Shown: positions 36,121 through 47,913 of the stretch, piece by piece
How positions within the stretch are numbered: position 1 is the first letter of the stretch
How the letters are laid out: each line of letters begins with the position of its first letter
Source of the DNA: Pardosa pseudoannulata
Taxonomy: Eukaryota; Arthropoda; Arachnida; Araneae; Lycosidae
Assembly (NCBI GenBank): GCA_032207245.1
Contig: CM063503.1
Span: forward strand, 105,083,756-105,147,755
Direction: 5' to 3'
DNA length: 64,000 nt
Notes under the pieces: generated by a model
Database searches by the model: none
What the model was told of the DNA's origin: nothing
What the model saw: only the letters and a program-made list of their open reading frames with translations
Program-made: the position numbers and the translations under genes

Positions 36121-36919
36121 ATGAGTTACACTACTGGACAACGCCAGCGCGGTGGACTGACCAAAAGATGAGAGCAATGTCAGTGACCCCCCCCCCTTCG
36201 ACTCCACTGGACAAGAGGGGTTTCTAAAGCGGGTCAGTCGTCTTTGGCCCTGGCAACAGTTGTCATTGGAGTTTGTTCGGCAGATTTGAAGACCCCTTCA
36301 GAGAAAAAGCAGGCCAAAACGGGGCGAACAGATAGCTTCATCAGAGGCAGGGAGTTGCTCCACCATTTTCATCTGAACAGATAGTCAATATTACACACCA
36401 ATAACTTATACCAGGCATGTTGAGATAACACAAAGAATAAGACACCAGATACAAACGAGCGAAGACATCCTTTAGCAGACTCTTTACTTATAATTCTATT
36501 TTTGATGAAGAAGAATCTTGTGAAGCAAACAAAACAAATTAAGTATCAATATGGAGTCTCCATATACTGATGAAAATGTTGGAGCAACTCCCTGCCTTTA
36601 ATAATGCTATCTGTTCAGATGAAGTTGGTGGAGCAACTCCCTGCCTCTAATAATGATATCTGTTCAGATGAAAATGATGGAGCAACTCCCTGCCCTTGAT
36701 GAAGCTATGTGTTCGCTCTGTCTTAGCCTGCTTTATTCTCTGAAGGGGCCTTCAAATCTACCAAACAAAATCCAATGACTACTGTTGCCAGGGAGAAAGA
36801 CGACTGAGCAGCGTTAGCAACCTCTCTTGTCCAATGGTGGTCGAAGGGGGGGATCACTGGCATCGCTTTCGTCTTTCGGTCAGTCTTCCGCTCTGGCGTT
36901 GTCCAGTATTGTAACTCAT
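36121..36919. mobile_element. Large foldback element with about 265-bp arms and repeat core
   Basis: The left arm (36121-36385) and right arm (36657-36919) are long inverted copies beginning ATGAGTTACA and CTGGACAACGCCAG. Further blocks are GTCAGTGA, a run of C, CAGTCGTCTTT, GGCAACAGT, CAGATTTGAA and GGCAGGGAGTTGCTCC. The centre contains a roughly 180-bp unrelated spacer and a 49-bp tandem array. Order and content of the outer blocks match the MITE at 10800-11056, so both belong to one family. The unit is GC-rich against an AT-rich background and carries no transposase. No reliable target duplication was found, so the superfamily is unknown. Confidence 0.88.
36569..36714. repeat. 49-bp tandem repeat in the foldback core
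   Basis: Three units start at 36569, 36618 and 36667. Each follows GATGAAnnTGnTGGAGCAACTCCCTGCC, then TAATAATG-like and ATCTGTTCA segments. The third unit forms the inner end of the right arm, and its inverted partner occurs once at the inner end of the left arm. The array therefore grew from the arm inwards on one side. Confidence 0.9.
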
Positions 36920-36929
36920 TGTTACGTCT

Positions 36930-38160
36930 CTAGAGATGTACTTACACAAGAAAATTCATCTTTTAAATACCTAAAATGTAGAAATAGATATAAATTTAAT
37001 AAAAAAAACTATGTTATTTCTTATTAGTAAATTGAAAGGAAACGTATTTAACAGATACAATTTCAGTAAAAATTACAAACAATAATAAACTTGTTTTAAA
37101 ATCAATTTATTATTCATAGAATTTCTATTTTAAAACGTACTATATAATTCTATAACATTATTAAAGAAAAATATATCTTAGCATTATACAGGTATTTATA
37201 TTCAATATTAAACTATATTTCTGATTCATATCTGAAAAAATTTATTAATAGATTAATTCTATTTTTCATTTTATTTATAAAGTAGATTTTACGTTTGTTA
37301 GCAGATATTTGTGACATTGTAAGAGATACTTGTCAGAAAATAAATACAAGACTGTTGAAAAGACATATGTCATTTCTTAAAACCGTTTTCTAGTATTATG
37401 CATTGAAAATAAAAACTTACACTGTACATTTGAAAGAGATAAAACGATTGTATCTCTCGGTTTAAAATTGCGACATATTGAGAAGGAAATGTATTTATTT
37501 TAATCAAAAAATGTTACACTACTTTCGCCTATTTTGAAAAGCTTTTGGATTTTTATACCGCGAAGCTGACAGCACAAAATTGAAAGACATATATTTCAGA
37601 AGCTGGAAAAAAAATTGAAATAGTTATCACTCAGTTTTTTATAAAATAAATGCATTCAGAAAAAACTGTTTTATATATTTTAGCATGAAATTGAAATTTA
37701 TTTCTTTGAAACATTAATGAATATAAAGAGCCAGAGGTGACCCATTCTATCATTCTGTAGTACAGCTCAAAAACGTCATAATTTATTATACTTAATATTA
37801 TTCTGCATGTATGTTTTTAGTATACTTATCAATATTCTGCATATATGAGTGTCATAAAATTTTTTGAAAAATCTCCCACTATGGCATGTCAGTTCCTTTT
37901 TCAAAAAAAAGCTTTTTTTTTCATTTATTGAATTTAAAATATTAATGACTAATTACTTTTCTTCTACTTAAAAACTTATCTTCTTATCGAAGCTTTACCA
38001 ACATTTAGAATTAATTATAAATAAAATCCATGTTTTCATCCATAAATTTTTTTGTGCTACAAAATGCAATTAATAATATTTTTGTTTATTTTTTCTGTAA
38101 TTTTTATTTTTCCTATCTGGAAACATTTCTTTACTCAAATATAAGTCTTACTTATATTAC
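36930..38160. other. AT-rich stretch without a recognised gene
   Basis: No gene or transposon end recognised. Confidence 0.6.
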
Positions 38161-38457
38161 CTAAACAAGAGATAAAAAAACAGTGTAATATATCAGAAAA
38201 AATTTAATCGTTATCTTATCCTTATTGTTAACGTTTAAATTCTCATTTTTAAAATATATATATTTTTTTTAATTGTAAGGCATTAAAGGTAAAGATTACT
38301 GATTTTCAGCCTAAAGAAGAGAAAAAAAACAGTAATATATCACAAAAAATTTAATCTTTATCTTATCCTTATTGTTAACGTTTAAAATCTCATTTTTAAA
38401 ATACATATATTTTCTTAATTTTAAGGCACTAAAGGTAAAGATTACTGATTCTCAGCC
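38161..38457. repeat. Tandem duplication of an AT-rich 150-bp unit
   Basis: Copy 1 (38161-38310) and copy 2 (38311-38457) match closely along their length. Landmarks are CTAAAnAAGAGA, ACAGT(G)TAATATATCA, ATCTTATCCTTATTGTTAAC and GTAAAGATTACTGATT. They abut directly, so this is a local duplication with no sign of transposition. Confidence 0.9.
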
Positions 38458-38699
38458 TTTCTTATATAAACTTTGATAATACAAACATGAGATGAAATCT
38501 TGCACATTTGAGTACTTATAATATTCAATTAATTAAAGAACTATAAAAAATATAAAGATGATCAAAATACAACTCTATAAATAAGTTTTAGTATCTCAAA
38601 ACTGATAGACATTCATAAATATTTATTTAACTACAGTGCAAAACTGAAAGATAAAATTAGAAGTTATGCTACCATAAAAATATAAATACCTTCCACAGA

Positions 38700-39010
38700 A
38701 TATAGATACTACAACAACTGTTGTTTTTTGGGGATAAACTCTGCAAAGTGGAAGCAATGGTAAACCAAGTCTTTAACACATCATTTAGGTAAAGTCAAAT
38801 CCTTTAAAATATGAATCTGCTGCATTCGTTTGCCGACTATGGCGGTTCCAGAAAACTGATAGAAATTTGACTCCCTCAAACGAGACAGACAATCATTCCG
38901 GGCAGAAAAAGTTAATCTAATACCTAGTGGTTTGTTAGCGGATTAGTTGGTTACTGAGAATTACAAAATTAATTTCAGTGGCTGGTCGTGAAACCAAACT
39001 CCAGGAAATT
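38700..39010. other. Slightly GC-richer patch, unidentified
   Basis: The patch around 38700-39010 is less AT-rich than its neighbours (for example CGTTTGCCGACTATGGCGG at about 38828). It has no open frame of note and no match to other repeats in the window. Confidence 0.35.
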
Positions 39011-39154
39011 TAAAAGGAATAAAAATGTAAAACTGAACTGAAGATTTTACAGATGGAAAAATAGAAGAAACTGCTACCTTGAGTTGAATTATTTTTCTTC
39101 TTAACGAAATGAATATAAAAGTGTATGAAAAACAACATATATACTATTCTGTCT

Positions 39155-39340
39155 CTCTGTCTGTGTGTGTATATCTATATCTATATGTATATATATATAT
39201 CTATGTATATCTATATGTATATCAATATACATATATATACAGCTATATCTATCTATATATATACATATGTATACCCATACACACAGGCATATACATATAT
39301 TTATATATATACATATATTATATATATATATATGCAGTAG
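39155..39340. repeat. Compound TATC/TA/AC microsatellite
   Basis: TGTGTGTG, then imperfect TATATC, TATATG and TATACA units over about 180 bp. The overlapping Y/I-rich frames are repeat translations. Confidence 0.95.
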
Positions 39341-41859
39341 CTACATTTATGTTAACTTACTGATAGATAATGCATCATCTGGCGATATTACACATCTCTA
39401 TAAACTCATTAATAAACTAATTCGATATAGTAATTAACTATTGAACCGAAATATTCAACAAATTACATTAAATGGAAATCGAACTATATTTTAATTTGAC
39501 TTAATTGGTGTACGTGAAAATTAAACAGAAGTCGCATATTCAATTGGGATTTGAGTAATGGATAAATTCTAATATGCATTATAAAGCAAATTAACTGTGA
39601 AAGAATTATGATAAAGAATTACGACATTATCAACGAAGACCGGCTTAAAAAAGATTAATGATTCCAATGTCAAAATCAAAAAAGAGATTAATGGCATAAT
39701 ATATGTTTTATTTATTTTTTAGATGTTTAAAGTATTTAGAAAAGCTTTGAAAAAATAATAAAAAGTAGATGATGCGTCTGTGATGTAAACATGATGTTTT
39801 AATCTTTAATAAATCATTTCCCCTCAATTTTCATAAAAAGATTTAAAAATAAAATTGAGAAGTAATTATAACTGTAGAGTCATTTCAACATCAAGAGTTA
39901 AAAAAAATATAAATCATACTTTTTTAAACGTTTTTTTATGGATTGCACTCAAATCACAGTCAACTGTTTGCAAGAAGTTTAATATTTTTGTTCTTCAATA
40001 AAATTTTGAAAAAAAAATAAAAGAATGATTTATGTCTGCCTGAATATTTCCATGCTTACATGTTTGAATATATTTCCATTTTCTTAGGAACTCCCTTAAT
40101 AATCTCCATTGTCAAAATTATTTTTCAGTGATTATACGAGCATCATGAAGTAAATTACTGAAATATTTAGACGGCTGTTAAATGCATCTGTCATGTTTCG
40201 TTTGGTTTCGGAATCGACGAAAATTTGGACAATGTTCAAAAATTATTTATTAATCTGAAAGTTATTCGAGCAAAAATCTCTGAACATTTGCGGTATTAAA
40301 TCTATAAGGTTATAGAACATATATAATATTCTTATAAGCATAAAAAATTGCGATCCACAACTTATATTTATATAAGTAAAAATTTTGTTAGTTGTTTTGT
40401 CTTAAATATACTTAATTACTTTTTAATATTAAAGGAGTCATATGAAATTAAAAATATCCCCTACACACATATATTAGCACATGCACATTTTTGCGTACAC
40501 ACACACATTTACAGGATATATGTATCTCGCTGTGTCTTTGAGTGTCTAAACATCCTTGGGTATTTTACGTCAACAATTTATTTGGTCACATCTGAATATT
40601 TTATGTAAAAAATATAGATTGTTTTGCTTGTGTTTTTACGATCATATATGTTACTGCTTTGAATATTGTAGGAGTGTATTTTCACAGACAAGTACTGTTT
40701 CTCGTGACATATGTTCTTTTCACTTTACAGCTCTTTTCCACAGAGAAAGATAGTTGTTTTATCGATATATAGAATACTCAAGTTGCCTTCAATATTTCGA
40801 AATTAGCTTCTACTGTAAATCAGACGCTTCCTTTTTATCACCACTTCAAATAAATTAATTTCAGCTTTAAACATTTTGCATCATCAACCTGAATTTTTAT
40901 TTTAGTTCAAAAAATATTTCTTACACGTTAAATCACTTATACAGTTTCAATTAAAATGCTGAAGATTTGTCTATTTTCGAGAAAAATATTTTTATCATAC
41001 GTTATTTAAAATCTAATCTATTACTATTTATGGACAATGATCTTAGGGATAAAGTTTTGATTTTTATATATTTTTATCAGCATAATAGTCACAGGTTTAA
41101 TAAATGATTTAAGTGTGTATATGTTATCCCATACAGCAAACAATGTATTATATATTTTGTTAATAAGCATCTCTGTATATGATACTCACTGTATGTAATA
41201 CATTTTACACTGTCTTGATATTGATTAAAAGTACAGTAATTAATAATAGGCAAATTAACCCGAAGTAAATTAATAAATTTATATATACATATGTATGTGT
41301 AACTCAATATTTGTATACCTTTTCTAATGTGGAAGAATTTTTAATAATATTCTTTCATTAATTAATAGTAAATTTATACTTTCCACAATAAAATGTAGTC
41401 TTAAAGTTGCATCTCTCCATTTTGCATATATGTTTGTATCTTGCTCTTTTCAATCACGTGGACAATTACCTTACTTTTCGTTGTCGATTTGTCCAATGTT
41501 TATTTTCCTTTCTTCTGTTGTTTCACCCATCCAAATTATGTCCACGACGATTAATAAGGTAAATGACAGTTAATAATCTAATAATATTTTTTTTACCGAA
41601 ATAGCAGTCTTTGTTACATCCTATCAATAGTCTAACCATAAATTTATGATATATATTAAAATCCAGAATTCTATATTCTGTATGATCATTATTTTTACAA
41701 TTTGAACCACTGTATATTTTAAGATTTCATAATGTTTAAGACACTTGATGTTTTTGCCATTTATATGTTTTTTTAATCTTCACTTAATAAAAATAGAAAA
41801 TAGTTTACAAGTGGATTAATTAAGTAATATTTCACTTTCCCTGAAATTATATGTTATTG
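39341..41859. other. AT-rich stretch without a recognised gene
   Basis: No gene recognised. The frames at 40348-40608, 40556-40753 and 41089-41307 show no known motif. Confidence 0.55.
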
Positions 41860-41933
41860 ACAAACATTGTTATTTTTTATTGAACCGTAAACAGTTTTCT
41901 CAAAGTCTATACTTGAATTATATACATCAAACA
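41860..41933. repeat. SINE flank shared, inverted, with 45872-45945
   Basis: The roughly 70 bp next to the 3' end of the SINE at 41934 (TTTTTATTGAACCGTAAACAG to CTTGAATTATATACATCAAA) match the reverse complement of 45872-45945 with very few differences. Other SINE copies end at ACCAAACCAAAC and go directly into their target duplication. This block is therefore not a regular part of the SINE. Confidence 0.85.
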
Positions 41934-42113
41934 GTTTGGTTTGGTTTGGAGTGCTACAGTCTACTTTTTGCAACACGAGGGCTAATGAGACCGGGACCTA
42001 CAGTTTAAAGCTGATTCCGAACGGCTACGAACATCCATGCCACTATGGGATTCAAACCCACAAACTCCGGTACCGAAGGCCAGCACCCTAACCAATAGTC
42101 CATCATTCGGACT
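41934..42113 (-). mobile_element. tRNA-derived SINE, full-length copy
   Basis: This copy has the same structure as that at 25546-25724, on the minus strand. The tRNA-like head is at the right with box B GGTTTGAATCC (one change), and ACCAAACCAAAC is at the left. Small differences (ATTGGTTAGGGTGCTGGCCT in the head, CGGTACCGAAGG on the plus strand) indicate an independent, moderately old copy. Its left flank is shared with the copy at 45709. Confidence 0.9.
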
Positions 42114-45100
42114 AAACATCATATAGAGCACGATCTCCTTCATTTGAAATTATTGACAAATTATCGATTAGCGAGTAGATTCGTCTTTTTGTTTTACAGC
42201 AAAATTTTGTCTGTATATGGACTTCAATCTATTATAGAGTGACCTACTATCGTGAAATAAATTAATTTTTTAACTACTTTATTTGCGTCAAGTAAAGTAA
42301 TAACTTCATTTCAATGTATTCTTTTCCTTTCTTATCTAAATTTTGCTGTGGAATGTCTTGGATTTCTTCAACAATTTTGATTTCATTCCATAATTCACAG
42401 TTTTTAATAATTTTATTAACAATTTCAGGAGACCATTGTAGTTTCACAAGATACGCAACACTTAATATTTTGTGAACACATCCAATAATCGATAAGTGAA
42501 TTTCTGGACTCTGTTTCTTACGCTCTTAATTAAATGAATTTATTTAAGTGATCTTAGTAAAACATTGAAATATAAAATCTCTTTTCGTTTACTATTGCAT
42601 GCCATTACGGTAAATTCGACAGATGAATCCCATGAATTACTTAGAAATTCTCCTCTAAACAGGGTCATGTTTCATTTCAAAATGGAACAATGTTATTCAA
42701 TGTTGACAATTCTAGCACTATCATTTATTGATATCAGTTTGTAATCTTCTGGTTTGCTATTTTTCTCTATGCTTACTCTTTTCTTTTAAAACAACTCATC
42801 ATCGTTTAATGGCCTAATTTGAGCAAGTCCAAACAATCGTCAGAAAGTGGCTTCATGATTTCTAAATTGGCATTAATTATATACTCGATAAAATAAAATT
42901 GAATGATTCTTCAAAATTCTTATGCACATCACTGAAGTTAAATTCAAATTCCGAAGGACACTACGTAATACACGAGACATTTAAATTTTCCACATACTGT
43001 ATTCATCCCAAGAAATAAGGGCGTTTACATCTAAAAAATAAATCAACTAATTTTACTACTAAAATAATTTACCGGCATTCAAAAATTGTTAAAAGTTTTC
43101 TTATACTATCTCTATTAATTTACCAAAAGTTTAATAACAAATGTTTAGCAAAAATATCGCAAAAGTTTTGTTAAATTGTTGAAGAAAAGGTATATCACAT
43201 AAAAATGTTATTTTTAGTTACAAGTTTATATAGAAAATGTCAAAATAATAGAATGTGACGTAATGGTGCAACTACAAAGAATATGCTAATAAAATTATTG
43301 ATGAAAACATCAGAATGTAGGATGAGATGAGATTTATCCTTTCTTCAAGTAAAATACCCCTTTTATTTCCGAATCAATCTAGGTAAATATTTTGACTCGT
43401 TTATTAATCTCTGTATCTATTTTTAATAATATACGGTTCAAGATTTAAATATGCCGTTAATATCTAAACAATGTATTTGAGAAAATATATCTGTCCTTTC
43501 TTTGAAAATAGTCCACAGATAAAATTTCTCGTATCCCAGAACACACGGAAAGTTATTTAGGTTTAACATTTTAGTAAGAGGTATTTATACAGTTTATATT
43601 TCATAGTTATGATCTGACACATTTTTAATAGAATTTGTCTTCAAGCACGCAACTGATAAATTAAGCTTCATATGTTTCATTTGAATTATAACATTCTTAA
43701 AACATGAAATGACGAAAATGGACTACATTCTAAACTGAATGACACGCATCTCGTGATAGAGAAAGTTTGCCCTGTGACAGCTTTGTGACAGTTCATTCCC
43801 CACAACTTCATAAGGTTGAATTCATGAATAAATTAATTTTATAATTTTCTTTGCATATTCATGAAAGCACGTGTCTATAATTCGTCCAGTGTTCATGAAT
43901 AAATCCTTACACGCATGCACACACAGACTAAATTTTAAATATGTTTATGATGTGTGTGTATGTGTGTATGTATGAGTGAGTGAGAGAGATAGATAATCAT
44001 GTACGGATACAACAAATAATGTTTTTAACTGAAATATTACTGTTCATGCTAGACGTCCGAAAAAATTAGTTTATATGACTAAATTTGTACTGGAAACTTT
44101 TGACGACAGTTTTCAAAGTGTTTAATACCCACATATTCAAATTAATATCCACATGTCTATTGTATTTTATTATTCTATATTGGTTTTCTTATTCTATTCT
44201 ATTTCAATGATATATATTAGATATGAATTTTAAAATAACCACTGAATGGTGTTTATGACCATCTGCAGTGTTATAGAAATATAAAGGATGCATTATGTTT
44301 GTCCGCCATAACAAAAAAATAAACTGAATCAATATTACTTAAATTTTTTCACATTTTTAATGTAATTGAGAGTATATTTCATATTGAAAAAAATCTAAAT
44401 TTTCTTTTGAAAAAAATTAAAATTTTAATTATTTTGTGACAGAATGCAAAATATTGTTTTCGTATTTCTTCCATCGTTTGTATGCATGCCAGAAATTAGT
44501 GGTCCGGGCCGTTTATTTAGAAGTTACTATCTGTGTAAAAATGTGTTATTTATTTTACATAATTGGGTTGCTCTAATATCAAAATATTTTTTTCATTTAT
44601 TATGATAGAAAATAACAAACCGTATGGAACAGTCGGTATTAAACGAATCCTTATTTTGGGAGAAGATTAACTGTCTATACTGAATACTGGCCAAATTGTA
44701 GCTAGTATCCAAACAAACAGGAATAAATATGTAAAAAGTAAAAATTATTATTCACTGATATGATTAGAAGTTAAAGATCATATTGTTTGTTTTTAGGATT
44801 TAGTTTAGTGCGTAACAAGGGGTATAAATTCTACTTTAGATATATATCCTCCGTACAACTAAACACGAACCAAATATTAAAAATAATTATTTTCTATATT
44901 TTGTGATATGCTAATTTCTTTATTATACGCATGTATTTAATAATATTTTTAAATTGCATATATCAGTTTAATTCGATATAATGACACAATTATATTTAAT
45001 TATAAACACATTAAAATATTAGAAATATTAAACATATATTTTTTTAATTCTTCTTTATTTATTTTACAAACTGTCAATTTTTGAGGTGTTATAAAATATT

Positions 45101-45190
45101 TTTAATCTGGGTGGAAATACAAAAGAACAGAAGTAGTGCGTAGACGTTTAGTTGAAGATATAAGGTACTGGAATTTTGAGTAGTATCCGT
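42114..45190. other. AT-rich stretch; one short GT/GA microsatellite
   Basis: No gene recognised. A TGTGTGTATGTGTG / GAGTGAGTGAGAGA run lies at about 43950-43995. Confidence 0.55.
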
Positions 45191-45191
45191 A

Positions 45192-45518
45192 AGCTCTTAT
45201 TCGTAACCAAACGGATGAAATAGATTTCCTTAGTCATCTGGATTCATTCTCAAATATAGGTGCTGATCAAATTAACTTTTACAGGAAAAACGAGTTTAAC
45301 TTAGTTCACCAAAATCATTCAAATAACTAAAGTGGTTGACAGAAGTGAAAGACACTTCCGACACTAATAGATGTAATGAAGATGATAAAGACTGTAAAAA
45401 TGTGCAGTGCACGTGTCAAAGACTTCGCTTGACAGCTGATGAAATGGAAACAGCTCACAAATGTTTGAAATATTCACTCAAAGGAAAGCGAACTTCAAAA
45501 AGAACTACAAATAAATAG
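45192..45518 (+). CDS. Candidate small or decayed coding region, unidentified
   Basis: Two adjoining open pieces lie here. The first, ending near 45328, reads ALIRNQTDEIDFLSHLDSFS and GADQINFYRKNEFNLVHQN. The second (45336-45518, 60 residues if it starts at a non-ATG codon) reads VKDTSDTNRCNEDDKDCKNV, CTCQRLRLTADEMETAHKCL and a basic C-terminus. The composition is varied and hydrophilic, unlike the F/I/Y-rich noise frames elsewhere. It has four cysteines, in an acidic-then-basic layout. I do not recognise a family. A stop and frame change separate the pieces, so this is either a broken gene or two exons. Confidence 0.22.
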
Positions 45519-45708
45519 ATGTAGAATTTATTCATATCCAACTTTTAATCAGATGTCACAGTGGTTCTTTGCAGATGAAAGGAAACTAAAATTTTAAGTT
45601 TATTATTTTTACTTGTTATTTATATTTATGTAAATAAAAAATTAACTTAAAATTTAACTTCTAAGTTAAAAAATAATTTTCATGGATATCAAAATCCCTA
45701 ATGTTATT

Positions 45709-45871
45709 AGCCGAACGATTGCCGAATGGTTAGGGTGCTGGCCTACGGAACCAGAGTTCGTGGGTTCAAATCCCACTATGGCATGGATGTTCGTAGTCGT
45801 TCGGAATCGGCTTAAAGCAGTTGGTCCCGGTCTCATTAGCCCTCGTGTTCAAAAAGTATACCAAACCAAAC
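45709..45871 (+). mobile_element. tRNA-derived SINE, internally shortened copy
   Basis: Plus-strand copy starting AGCCGAACGATTGCCGAATG, with box A-like GCCGAATGGTT and box B GGTTCAAATCC. It continues through CATGGATGTTCGTAGTCGTT and GGTCCCGGTCTCATTAGCCC, then has a small deletion before ACCAAACCAAAC. The 3' flank (45872-45945) is shared in inverted orientation with the copy at 41934. An open frame of 140 codons (45682-46104) runs through this SINE and is not considered a gene. Confidence 0.9.
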
Positions 45872-45945
45872 TATTTGATGTATATAATTCAAGTATAAAC
45901 TTTGAGAAAACTGTTTACGGTTCAATAAAAAACAATATTTCTCAA
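45872..45945. repeat. SINE flank shared, inverted, with 41860-41933
   Basis: Begins TATTTGATGTATATAATTCA and runs to about CAATAAAAAACAATATT. It is the reverse complement of the block beside the SINE at 41934. Confidence 0.85.
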
Positions 45946-46328
45946 AATGAAAGAAGTCAACACAATTTTGAAATAAAAAATACTGATGGTGGGAGGAAGA
46001 AGAAAACAATGAAATGTGGGAAGAAAATTGTGAATAAAAGAAGGAGATTGAGAAAGTTTCAGAAAATATACAAAAATTTTGACGTTCTGCTATACAGTCA
46101 ATAAATAAAGGTGAAAAATTATTACGCTTTTCAATGTTGAATTTTTATTGTGTGAATGTAAGGAAAAACATTCATAAAAAATACTATATTTATATGTATA
46201 CATATTGATAACTACTGATTACAGTGAATATAACAAATTAAAAAAATTAATATTCCTATAACGTTAGAAAGTGATTCTCTGAAAAATGAAAACTTATAAA
46301 AATTGGTACTTTAATTCTTAAATGAGGA

Positions 46329-46901
46329 TTAACCCCTTCCGGTAAAATGACGAGTCTAGCTCGTCATTAGTTTTTCATTCCATACCGCACAATGACGAGC
46401 TACAATCGTCATGCAATTAAAATTACTGTTAAATATGATAATTTAGTTTAAAATTTCTAGTGTATTGAATTTAGCAAAACTGTTATCACTTGTGAAAATC
46501 ACAAGTCACTATTGCATATTGTTTACTTAAAATTTCTTGGTACAAGTCATTGCCAAATTAATGAGTCAGAATAAAAAAAAACCTACTAAGAAATGCCGTG
46601 TGTGTTACAAGAATCAAATTAAAAGTGAGACTACTTGGCGGTGTAAACAATTAAGAATTCCTTTGCACTTTGTTTCGAAAAGTACCACTAGCTTGAAGAC
46701 TATTATCTGTATACCTTATTAATGTTTTGCTTTGATATTTTCTTAATTTTACTGTTTCTGATATTATTTAACACTGTGTAAAAAGTGGATTTTAATTAAG
46801 AATATGTAAGAATTGTAAAATGAAACAAGTTTTTTAACTAAAAATTAAATGGTTATTTCATGCACAGTTTTTCATTATTAAATCATACCGGAAGGGGTTA
46901 A
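46329..46901 (+). mobile_element. Non-autonomous piggyBac-like element, copy B (family 2)
   Basis: Bounded by TTAA at 46329-46332 and 46898-46901, with near-perfect inverted ends TTAACCCCTTCCGGTA. Two subterminal palindromes lie at 46347-46367 and 46392-46412; the second has one arm mismatch. The interior is colinear with copy A, including the C-terminal transposase remnant and the 3' region with TTTTTCATTATTAAATC before the right end. At 573 bp it is slightly longer than copy A, which lacks part of the segment after the remnant frame. Confidence 0.93.
46537..46722 (+). pseudogene. piggyBac-like transposase C-terminal remnant, copy B
   Basis: The frame reads MSQNKKKPTKKCRVCYKNQI, then KSETTWRCKQLRIPLHFVSK and a stop at 46720-46722. 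It keeps the CxxC and WxC of the piggyBac cysteine-rich tail, but again lacks the cysteines expected after WRCKQ and after PLH. Since copies A and B share those losses, the defect was probably present in the element that spread. Confidence 0.7.
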
Positions 46902-47913
46902 CTTGATTTGGGACTATACTATATTGTTTCCATTATAAATCTAAAAATATTTCGTAAATCATTTGAAAGTAACTTAATTATTATAAATGCATTTATGATT
47001 TATTTTAAAATAAATTTTATTTTAAATATATGAACTTTACCATAGAGTATACAAAGTTAAAGGAATCACGTTTACCTAACAAGTCACGTTTTCTCTATAC
47101 AAATTATATTGTCTTATGTATTGCTTTTATACGGTTTATTCTCTAAAAAATATCACTAACCTAAAGCCTCTATTTTTTACCCAACATGTTAAACCTCTAT
47201 TGATGTATCGGAAACCCATGTCCAGCTAAATAAAACTTCGCTGATATATAATACAACAAATACTCATATACTGATTTGTGATTCTCTTTCCGTTTCATTT
47301 AAAGATTGTTTTGGTTTCAGGGCTGGGTTTTGCTTATTAATCCTCTATAAACGGTATATTACGTGGTTAGAAATATAAACAAAAGCTACAATCATAAGGA
47401 CATTTTAGTGTCTTAAAGATATTTATTTCGACACGTCTTCGATTTTTCTTTTCGTGTCTTCTATAAAGCACATCTTTTCTCATTCAGTTTCCAGTTTTGT
47501 ATTCCAAAAGCTTGTTATTTGTTCAAGAGAATTTTGGATTTATTCGGGAAAAACGTATACATACTGTTATGAAAATCATTTTGTAAGTTTATAATAAATT
47601 CTAAGACATATTTTAAATTGATATTCATATTAATACATACACGATGACAACGGTTTACAGCTGGTAATCTAGGAATTTATTTGACTTCCTGTGCATATTT
47701 GAATTTCAAGTGATTTTTATTGTGTAAAACAATACTTCGTATTTGTTTCTTATGGAGACATAGTAACAATCGAATTAACAATTTATTTTAGATACATTTT
47801 TCAACTCACCATAAATAAAAAAAAAAGTTCATTTACTTACAAGAATCACAACGGTTGCCAAAAATTCTTTTAAATACATGAACTTTTTAAAACATTACTA
47901 CATTAATACAACA
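46902..47913. other. Spacer between inverted piggyBac copies B and C
   Basis: About 1 kb of AT-rich DNA with no recognised gene, flanked by inverted copies B and C. Confidence 0.6.

Noticed and set aside
36827..37027. 66-residue serine-rich frame
   Set aside because: Lies on the right arm of the foldback element and adjoining AT-rich DNA.
39109..39437. Three overlapping Y/I-rich frames of 71-90 residues
   Set aside because: Translations of a TATATC/TATA microsatellite; three frames open at once is diagnostic of a repeat.
45709..45800. Possible functional tRNA gene (box A/B present)
   Set aside because: Repeated at several loci with the same unrelated tail and target duplications, no convincing acceptor stem, so it is a SINE head.
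45682..46104. 140-residue frame, longest without obvious low complexity except for the 27.7 kb repeat
   Set aside because: It runs through the SINE at 45709-45871 and its shared flank; the lysine/arginine-rich end is A-rich sequence. No conserved domain.
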